Of a stretch of DNA of 64,000 nt, positions 56,061-64,000 are shown piece after piece; position 1 is the first letter of the stretch, and each line of letters begins with the position of its first letter. Made by a program: the position numbers and the translations under genes. The stretch is taken from the NCBI GenBank assembly GCA_030867875.1, contig JAOWCC010001589.1, positions 82,049,537-82,113,536 of the forward strand, in the 5' to 3' direction. The DNA comes from Actinernus sp. WN-2022 (lineage: Eukaryota > Cnidaria > Anthozoa > Actiniaria > Actinernidae). The notes under the pieces are model-generated. The model did no database searches. It worked only from the letters and a program-made list of their open reading frames with translations, and was not told the origin of the DNA.

Positions 56061-58041
56061 TTAACAGTTTAAAGACGGGGGGAAATATGCTGTTATGTTC
56101 TGGTGTCGTTCTATCTTTGGACGCTTTGTTTTTTCCTCTGTCTTCTCTGATTCTTCGATATCTTTAGTGAAAAACACAAGGGCATCTTGATGATACTTTG
56201 AATGGTAATGCTCTTGTGTCTGTACTAATCCCGAGAACTCAAGAACAGCATTGCCGTTGGCTATACTCTCCGTCGTCTCCTGTTTGGAACGAATTTTGTG
56301 TCTGAACTTATTATTCTCTAGCGCCCATTTCTGATGAGGAACGCAAATCTCACACCTCACGGTGCTCTTTCCTCGATATGTGAACTGGGGAAACACGTCT
56401 CTCGCATCCGCCACACCGGTTTCCTTACTTGCGAAATTTCCTATTTTTGTTGGTGGAAAAGACGCTGCAAGAAAAGCTCTCATTCTTGCTACTTTGGATG
56501 AAGGATCAGGACCAGCAAAGCGGTATGTATCGCAGTATGTCTCACACTTTGTCGGAAATACAGAATCGAGGTATTTGGCGAACGTCTTGGGCTTTCTAGG
56601 AAGGTGAGACGGGAAGAGGTAGTCAATCTGTTTGTGGTACTTACTAAAAAACTTGGAAGTATCTAACTGTCCACATGTCAAAGTTTCCCCCACTTCATCT
56701 TCGGAAGATTCTTTCACTTCTTCTTCTGAGGATTCTTTTACTTCATCTTCCGAGTTTAGTAGGCTGAAGTCATTGTCGCTTCTACAATCTTCGTAACTCT
56801 CAGTTGCCATCTCCTCTAAGTCATCTTGCAAGGAAACATTCCATCTATTCTCATACGTGCTTTCTTCGTTTTTAAAAGTCTCCTGTGCCATGCGTTCTTT
56901 TACTTTTTCCTCTTCTTGATCGTGCTGTACTCTAGCATTCTTTTGTGTTTTCTTTTCCTTCACGTTTTCTTCCACTTCCTTACTTTCATCTAAACTTTGT
57001 TTCCAGTCTTGAGATACGTTTTTCTCGTCCGTTTGGCATTGATGAACATTCTGTGCCATGGTTTCTTTATTTTCTGTTTTAATTTGTTGTTCTACTGATT
57101 GGTTTATTCCTCTCTCCGCCACTTCCTTTCTCCTTTCAGTTTCTTTACTGTCAACGGAAACTTTTTTTTGCAAGTGCAAGAATACATGGTAATTTTTCCT
57201 CTTCGTCCCCCGCGTTGACCTCTTAACCTTTAAAAAAGGAGGGCTATTGAAAACGCTATTTCCGAGTATGGAAAAAAAGACTGACCTCTCCTCTTCTCTC
57301 GTCTTGTTTTCTTCCGAAAATCGCGCCCACAATTCTTCCTTGTGAACTGTGTCGCTTTCCTCGCCCTCGCAATATAGTTTTTTTCATCCACGTTAGGATT
57401 ATGTCAGCCGATAACCAAGTCTTTCCCAATTTGTTTGGCCAAAACCGTAAATCGGTTTTAACATCACCTTCTAACATTGACAAACCATTGTAACCCCTCT
57501 TGCCATAGGATTTTACAGAATAAACTTTAAAATACCCGACCTTGAAAAGGGCGTTGCCAAGGAAAGAGTAAAACCTCTCTTTTCCCACCTGCGGATGAAC
57601 ATTTTGCAATTTCATGAAGCTAGCTGAGAAATTGTTCCACATTGACTCTTTGTCGATGAACTTCCCCTCTTCCTGCTTTGTGCAATTTAACAACCAATCC
57701 AACACATCAGAAAGCTACAAAAGGAAAGTCAATTGACCCTATTAATATAAAGGTATAGTAAATTTACGATTATATGATTCTTATTATTCCCCGTTTGAGA
57801 CTCGAAACTTTCTATTCGGTCCCGACAGGGTAACTTTATTTCCATAACAGTTGGAGCAATCATGTTGAATTACAGTTACTAAATAATAGCTTAAGAAATT
57901 ATGGCTTCTATGCAAAATTGGCACCGACCTTAAACAAAGTCGACTCTCCTTTAAAATGTTGAACACAAAATTTACCTCAAACAGATCCGGGTTATTGACT
58001 CTTTTGTTATTCATTTCCAAGGCCTTAATACTCCATGATGT
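56061..58041 (-). CDS. Upstream protein of the mobile element: duplicated domain, acidic region, zinc finger, PIP-like tail
   Basis: Exon 58041-57976 (acceptor TTTTCAG, donor GAG|GTAAAT) encodes TSWSIKALEMNNKRVNNPDL. It joins in phase to the exon beginning at 57714 after TTTGTAG. That exon encodes two copies of a domain of about 100 residues: copy 1 VLDW...MWNNFS...RFYSFLGNALF (from 57705), copy 2 ILTW...LWARFS...VFFSILGNSVF (from 57399). Between them an A7 run (57378-57384) shifts the frame; the copies align only if it is read as A6. The domain ends in a GKRGYNGL-like strand, reminiscent of winged-helix DNA-binding domains (inference). An acidic Glu/Lys-rich region follows, then KFFSKYHKQIDYLFPSHLP, a CEIC...HYHSKYH finger and a C-terminal RHQNITAYF motif like a PCNA-interacting box, then TAA. 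The true start exon was not found. Confidence 0.68.
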
Positions 58042-58077
58042 CTGAAAAGAAAAATAATAGCAGTTCAAACAGTAAAA

Positions 58078-59308
58078 GCCTTGTCTATTCTAAATCCACT
58101 ACCTGGCCAACTCTGCAAAGGTTTCGCAAACTGAATTGCAAAGCTTCGCAGCAAAAGCCTTGTCTATTCTAAATCCCCAATCTGGCCATCCCTGGCAAAG
58201 GTTTCGCAAACTGAATTGCAAAGCTTCGCAGCAAAAGCCTTGTCTATTCTAAATCCCCTATCTGGCCATCCCTGCAAACTAAGGTTTCGCAAACTGAATT
58301 GCAAAGCTTCGCAGCAAAAGCCTTGTCTATTCTAAATCCGCTATCTGGCCATCCCTGCAAAGGTTTCGCAAACTGAATTGCAAAGCTTCGCAGCAAAAGC
58401 CTTGTCTATTCTAAATCCCCAATCTGGCCATCCCTGCAAAGGTTTCGCAAACTGAATTGCAAAGCTTCGCAGCAAAAGCCTTGTCTATTCTAAATCCGCT
58501 ATCTGGCCATCCCTGCAAAGGTTTCGCAAACTGGATTGCAAAGCTTCGCAGCAAAAGCCTTGTCTATTCTAAATCCGCTATCTGGCCATCCCTGCAAAGG
58601 TTTCGCAAACTGAATTGCAAAGCTTCGCAGCAAAAGCCTTGTCTATTCTAAATCCGCTATCTGGCCATCCCTGCAAAGGTTTCGCAAACTGAATTGCAAA
58701 GCTTCGCAGCAAAAGCCTTGTCTATTCTAAATCCCCTATCTGGCCATCCCTGCAAAGGTTTCGCAAACTGAATTGCAAAGCTTCGCAGCAAAAGCCTTGC
58801 CTATTCTAAATCCCCTATCTGGCCATCCCTGGATAGGTTTCGCAAACTGAATTGCAAAGCTTCGCAGCAAAAGCCTTGTCTATTCTAAACTCCCTATCTG
58901 GCCATCCCTGCAAAGGTTTCGCAAACTGAATTGCAAAGCTTCGCAGCAAAAGCCTTGTCTATTCTAAATCCGCTATCTGGCCATCCCTGCAAAGGTTTCG
59001 CAAACTGAATTGCAAAGCTTCGCAGCAAAAGCCTTGTCTATTCTAAATCCCCTATCTGGCCATCCCTGCAAAGGTTTCGCAAACTGAATTGCAAAGCTTC
59101 GCAGCAAAAGCCTTGTCTATTCTAAATCCCCTATCTGGCCATCCCTGCAAAGGTTTCGCAAACTGAATTGCAAAGCTTCGCAGCAAAAGCCTTGTCTATT
59201 CTAAATCCGCTAGCGCTATCTGGCCATCCCTGCAAAGGTTTCGCAAACTGAATTGCAAAGCTTCGCAGCAAAAGCCTTGTCTATTCTAAATCCCCTATCT
59301 GGCCATCG
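58078..59308. repeat. About 80-bp satellite, about 15 copies
   Basis: Units contain GGTTTCGCAAACTGAATTGC, then AAAGCTTCGCAGC, AAAGCCTTGTCTATTC and TATCTGGCCATCCCTG. Units are 79-83 bp and highly similar, so the array is young. It lies just upstream of the first recognised exon of the mobile-element gene and might be an intron or part of the element's end region. It is not a CRISPR array: there are no unique spacers. Confidence 0.9.
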
Positions 59309-60181
59309 CTGCAAACTGATCTCGTTTCACTATGTCGTAACAAACCCTGGACAATGCAGGCTTTTGTCCCAGTTTCGCCTTCAAAGTACGTCGAGTCGAC
59401 ACTTGTCCTGAAAGAAGAGCTATCTAACAAACTGTAAATTAGGGTTTCAGCCCTGGGATCCTGGCCTTATACATGTTCACAAGGTTTTTTTGTGGACCAC
59501 CTAGCATCAGGGCAATGAAAACGACGTTCTAAAGAGGTGGAAATATTAGTAAACTGAAGGTCCCTTCAAATGAATTCGACATAGACTTGTAGAATTCGCG
59601 CATGCCTTGTTTATTTTCCATGCAGAGTTGATATTTGCACGCCAATGCTGAATTGTGTACCAAGCATGCGCGAATTCTACAAGTAGAATGCACGGCGGGG
59701 CCTTTAGCTGACGTCGTGTTTTGTTTATTTTGTTTTGTTTTGGTTTATTTATTGCTTGGACTGTTAAAAAGTCATACAGAACAATGAAGGAACTCCTGGT
59801 AAATGGTAGATTTAGCCAAGTTAGTCTGGTCAAGGAACCACGTTGAGCGGAGGCCGTTTGAAACAAAAATCCTAAAATACGTATCCTGTTTAAAGATCGC
59901 TATTCCAGTTGGCGGAAGATTTGCGGCAAAAAGATACCACTTTTAAGAATCCGGAGGCTCATACCTATGTAGGTTATATCTCCCGGTCCAAGGAATCACG
60001 ACGGTAATGTTCGCACATCTGTGATTAAAGAACGAAAGACGGAAAAAAGTGCAAAAAGCGAAGAGTGGCGGAAACCGTGTGGCAGATCCTGCCGCAGGCG
60101 TCAAACACGCAAAACACGGAGAGGGCTGAACTTACTGCGAGATTGAAAACACTGTGAAAAATAATAACCAATATATCGTAC
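59309..60181. other. No confident gene; one small MITE
   Basis: A 100-bp MITE at 59585-59684 has ends ACTTGTAGAATTCGCGCATG and complement. A minus-strand segment at about 59407-59330 after TCTTTCAG is open and could be an exon, but nothing identifies it. Confidence 0.4.
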
Positions 60182-60677
60182 TCCCGGGGAAAGGGGGGGG
60201 AGGGGTACTCAACAAAGTTTTATATGGGGAAGCTCCGCCCCGAGGTCCAAACCCTTACTCTTTTATATACCATTTTTAACATTTTATGTACCTTCCATAA
60301 AAAAATGGTACCCATTTCACATATCTACAGTAGAAACACTCCATCTCTTTTCTATACTCTTGGAATGAACTTAATGATGAACTATATATCCCCTGAAAAC
60401 TTCATGCGTTACCAGTAGAGATGTTAAACAAACAACAATATTATTTATTTATATCAGGTACACAAACAGCGAGTGATTTTCTTTGCAGCCTTCGTAATAA
60501 AAATGGCAGTTTTCCCTACCCCTTTATATTACCTCAACTCGTGAAATCCCTACCCTTTTATATACCTCCAGCCTGAAAAGGTACCCCTTTCGGGCGGAGC
60601 CTCCCCGTATAGTCTATTATATATAGGGAGTACCCCCCCCCCCCCCCCCAACCACCCCCCCCCCCCCCCTAACCGGG
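60182..60677. mobile_element. G/C-run-ended MITE
   Basis: ATCGTAC flanks both sides (60175-60181 and 60678-60684). The left end is a G-run then GTACTC..TATATGGGGA; the right has the inverse ending in long C-runs. The internal words CTTTTATATACC and GGGGCGGAGC/GCGGAGCCTCC are in inverse pairs. It is non-coding. Confidence 0.7.
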
Positions 60678-61923
60678 ATCGTACGAAAAACGTAAAGACA
60701 ACTGAACTAAGCACTCGTTTCTTTAATGCACAATTTATTTAATTTCTACATACTATAATTACATTTTCCCATGATCAATTGTAGTTAACATTCAGTGACT
60801 ATCGCAATCAAATGATCCAAATGATATTAGATTAATCAAACAAAATCATTTTTACATTAATTCATGAATGTGCCATTGAAATGCAGCATCACATTGAATA
60901 AACAAATTTTGACCGCGAAAAGCTGCGTGTCGGTTTCTAGTAGTCCTTAGTGTGCCTGTAACAGTTTCTATAAAAAATGGGCTAACTAAATATGTGACGT
61001 CACCATTTAGAAGCGAAGTAAAAGGAAACCAACGTAGATCTGCAAGCTGAAAGATTATTCAAATTCTTCGACCTCTAGATCGTTTTAATCCTTGTGTGAC
61101 TTTCTAATTCAAATTTCTGGAGGTGAAATGTGATGTTTCGAGCGCTGACTGAAAATCAAGACTTTGATTTTCATAAATTGCACGGTTTGTTTACTAATTG
61201 TCAGCTAGCCTGAAAAATGGATACTGTATCATAACGTGTTGCGAATATTTACTGAACTTTCTTATGCTCTGATGTGCGTCCATTCGTTTCAAATTCTGTG
61301 ACGCCAACCGACTAAAACTCACAACTGCTTACAGTGCTTACGTGGTATGAGCGAAACACCTCTGCCACATGCTCGTGATCTGTTCCTTTGACCCTGAACT
61401 GAATACAAACCTTGTGGGCCCTGGCTGGTTGTCCAGAGTCTCCTCGACTCCACTTTGCATCTTCCAATACTGAGCTAATAATAAAACAGAGGAAAACCAT
61501 CTCAAATTTAAAACAACTCTTGAAATGTCCATGCCCCCCCCTCCCATATAAAAAGGACGGGATGATCGTCGTATCTTTTAGGGGTTAAAATTGTGGGCTG
61601 TGGTGTCGCTTAGGTTTAAAAGAGCGAAACCGAAAATTTTATGTCAACATGGTATATTTTAGGGGATACGAAACTGGTGGTCTTTATCTATGTAAACATC
61701 ATACTCATTACCAGATATCAGTTTTGTTTGACGTCGAAATAAAATACCAACGACTTTGACATTCCTGTGGACTCCTTCAGTGTTTTTGTGGTTAACGTTT
61801 ATAGTCTTTATAATATAATCATACTACAAATAATAATTCGTAATAAGAATTGTATCTTTTAGGGGTAAATCTAAGCCACGGCCACTAGTTAATAATTTCT
61901 AGAGAAAATTTGCACTATTTAGC
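60678..61923. other. Plain sequence with a partial G/C-run MITE
   Basis: A C-run at 61533-61543, followed by CATATAAAAAGGACGGGATG and ATCTTTTAGGGGTTAAAA words, resembles one end of the same G/C-run family. The right end is not clear. No gene was seen. Confidence 0.4.
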
Positions 61924-62346
61924 CCGGGGGGGTGACTCCCTTATGTGAGGGGTACATGGATGCTCGTCGTACCTTTTAGGGGTCAAAATCAGGAGTTTGG
62001 TACCACTTAGGGTATCCACGATCAAACACAGATATTTCTATGTAAAGCGGTACCTTTTAGGGGTCGGGTGTCAATTTGTTGCTGTTAACGAGTGTCACCG
62101 AATGCTTGAGAATGACAGCGCTTTTGAAAACAACAAGGAAGAAAGTGCTTGATGATACAATATGTTAATAGCAATAAAAGGCATCGAAAGTGTAAAATGT
62201 TGGCATGTTTATTTTCTATCGGTACCTTTTAGGGGTAAAAATAAGCTTGAGCCACGCCCATTTTAGTACCTCTTAGGGGTCAAATCGAAAATGTCCGACG
62301 ACCATCCCTACCCCTTTTATATGGGAGTACCCCCCCCCCCCCCCGG
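61924..62346. mobile_element. G/C-run-ended MITE with 9-bp target duplication
   Basis: CTATTTAGC lies at 61915-61923 and 62347-62355. The ends are CCGGGGGGG...ACTCCC and complement ending CCCCCCGG. The interior has repeated ACCTTTTAGGGGTCAAA-type words. A 9-bp duplication fits a Mutator-like source. Confidence 0.8.
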
Positions 62347-62479
62347 CTATTTAGCCCTTGGTTGATAATTTCTAGAGACAATTGCCAATCACTGACCAGC
62401 ACTGTCAGGTATATTTTGTTTGTCAGTTCACCTCCCTGGTTCGTTCAACAGTTAAAATAATCCCTCTTTTATCAGGTAA

Positions 62480-62543
62480 TAGCCTGAATGTCAGCCGTCT
62501 CAATTTGCCGTCTCGCGAATTGAGACGGCTGACATTCAGGCTA
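62480..62543. mobile_element. 64-bp minimal MITE with 9-bp target duplication
   Basis: It is composed of two exact 26-bp inverted arms beginning TAGCCTGAATGTCAGCCGTC and a 12-bp loop. ATCAGGTAA flanks it at 62471-62479 and 62544-62552. It shares its ends with the 903-bp element at 40723-41625. Confidence 0.92.
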
Positions 62544-62552
62544 ATCAGGTAA

Positions 62553-64000
62553 CAGTTATTTTGTAACCCCATTCAGACCCTGTTAAAAGAATTTATCTTA
62601 GCAAGAAACGTTCGAAACAGGAAGAGACCCTGGGTTTCCGAGGATGTCTTATCGGCGTCGGTGAAATATTTTTAGCCGGGCGAGCATAATTCGATAATTC
62701 GCACAACTGTAGGTTTCGGCTCTGTATATAATCAGTTTTTCGTCGTCGTCGTCGTTGTCAGTTGCGCGACCTCAGGGTTTCTAGTTTCAGTTCATCTCCT
62801 TGGCAAGACCTTTCAGTACCGCTCGTACGCTAAGTTGGCAAGTTAAAACTGTAAGAAAAGGTTCAGGAATTACAAGCAACTTATAGTAAAGTTTGTTTTT
62901 GGAGCTGAGCAAGGCTGTGTAACGATTAATTCAACATCGCTAAGGAATTTCATTTATCTTCGGAAATGTGTTTATCGTTTTCCGGAAAGCACGAGATCAC
63001 GGATTAATAGCGAAGGCGCGTGCAGAGATCATTTGGATAAGAATAACACGAAGTATAAAGTTTGCCAAAACGGCATATATATATCGCACGCACGCATAGA
63101 GACTTAGAATAAGCTTTACATGCATTTTCTTCCATTCAATGTGCAATTATTTCTTTTACAAAAGCACTTGTTTTGCTTCGTATTAGGTTTCATTAGGGAG
63201 CAAAAACGAAATCCTCCCATTTCTCTCTCTGGAGGCCGATGTTTACAGTTTCTTTACTCGGTCATGACAATTGATTTAAAAATTAATGTGGTTTGTAGAG
63301 GCCATTCGACTAAGGCCAGCTCACTTGTCATTTACCCGCCTTCTGTGGCTTGTTAATTCTTCTAACACTTGCAGGCGCGGGAACTTATCGTGCATGCTCA
63401 CGGTCCTAGGATACATACGGTAATTTTCTAGGAGATGTAATCTTTTCTTAGTAGTAGTCTAGACCTCGAAAAGTAAGATGTATTTTCCTCCGGTGTAAAT
63501 AACATGAATTCTCATGGTTGTTAGGTTGGTACACGTGCGTTTTCCGCACGTGAGTATTGAAGCCTTATGCATATAAGGCTATTGGAAATCAATTGTTTTT
63601 CATCCAGGTTTCTTCGTTCGACTAGATACAGCATCACTTATAACGGTAAATTTTATTAATTTTTATTATTGTTTTTTCTAATATTGTGATAAGTGACAGA
63701 ATGTTTGAATAGTTTACTCATTATGCCAATTAATTGTTGGTTATGTGCTCATATTAATTCAATTTAATTGTTCTATGTCACCAGTCTCTCGCCTTGAAGC
63801 CTTGCGTTTTTAAGCTACGGCTAAGAGGCCGTTGAAGTTGATGTCGTATTTTACTCGGCAATATCTTTTTAGAAACGAGGCTGGATAAGGAAAAAAGGGA
63901 CTTCTTTTCAATCAGCATCTCGTTGCCGGATTAATTATTTGCCATAAGTGGCTCACTTGAGAGTAAGTATCGCGATAATTCAGATATGAGAATGTAAGTT
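62553..64000. other. Possible promoter or 5' region of a gene beyond the window
   Basis: No coding exon was identified. A TATATAATC string with a TCGTCG microsatellite lies at 62724-62757. At about 63530-63555 CACGTGCG..CGCACGTG forms a short inverted repeat with two E-boxes, followed by the palindrome GCCTTATGCATATAAGGC. A GGTAAATT near 63643 could be a splice donor after a non-coding exon. All of this is inference. Confidence 0.3.

Noticed and set aside
50355..58041. Assignment to KDZ/Zisupton, Ginger or Polinton
   Set aside because: I do not see YDxxCQ, a retroviral-type integrase with an H2C2 finger, or a protein-primed polymerase. Shared accessory domains alone are not enough.
58078..59308. 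Regular repeats resembling a CRISPR array
   Set aside because: Units are head-to-tail about 80-bp satellites with no unique spacers, in a eukaryotic context.

Overview
The window looks like nuclear DNA of an early-branching animal, most likely an anthozoan cnidarian such as a stony coral. The evidence is AT-rich sequence, GT..AG introns, an intronless rhodopsin-class GPCR, THAP-domain and P2X7-like sequences typical of cnidarian repeats, a DIRS-type retroelement, tRNA-like SINEs and very many inverted-repeat MITEs. The species cannot be named from this sequence. No bacterial, organellar or viral genes were seen.

Only one intact ordinary host-type gene is visible: an amine-receptor-like GPCR at 33648-34679 (+). 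Almost everything else recognisable is mobile or repeated DNA. From 1 to 5.2 kb lies a 4.17 kb TTAA-flanked Kolobok-like element carrying a broken THAP gene (+) and remains of a P2X7-like gene (-). From 5 to 16 kb there are palindromes, a LINE remnant, a 112-119 bp satellite split by a MITE, and foldback elements. From 16.4 to 33.2 kb there is a nested set of terminal-inverted-repeat elements, several with exact TTAA, TA or 9-bp target duplications. From 34.7 to 39.7 kb there are a LINE remnant and a rearranged DIRS-type retroelement (gag, RT-RNase H and tyrosine-recombinase pieces). From 40 to 50 kb there are more MITEs, SINE-like sequence, another LINE remnant and satellites.

The most unusual region is 50.3-58.0 kb on the minus strand. 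Three consecutive reading blocks look like one large multidomain mobile element. The first is a spliced upstream protein with a tandemly duplicated domain, an acidic middle, a CxxC/HxH finger and a C-terminal PIP-box-like motif. The second is a transposase-like protein that continues, after one base is lost from an A-run, into the third: a 1368-residue block holding a putative third acidic residue, a chromodomain, a basic region, six 16-residue repeats and a Ulp1/SENP-like cysteine protease. Two single-base homopolymer discrepancies interrupt the reading frames, so the copy is either slightly damaged or affected by sequence error. Satellites of different sequence lie on both sides (46.99-49.26 and 58.08-59.31 kb). 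I could not find its terminal inverted repeats.

Several insertions can be checked inside the window because an uninterrupted copy of the target lies nearby or the coding frame is restored by removing the insert. These show that TTAA-, TA- and 9-bp-duplicating transposons have all been active in this lineage.
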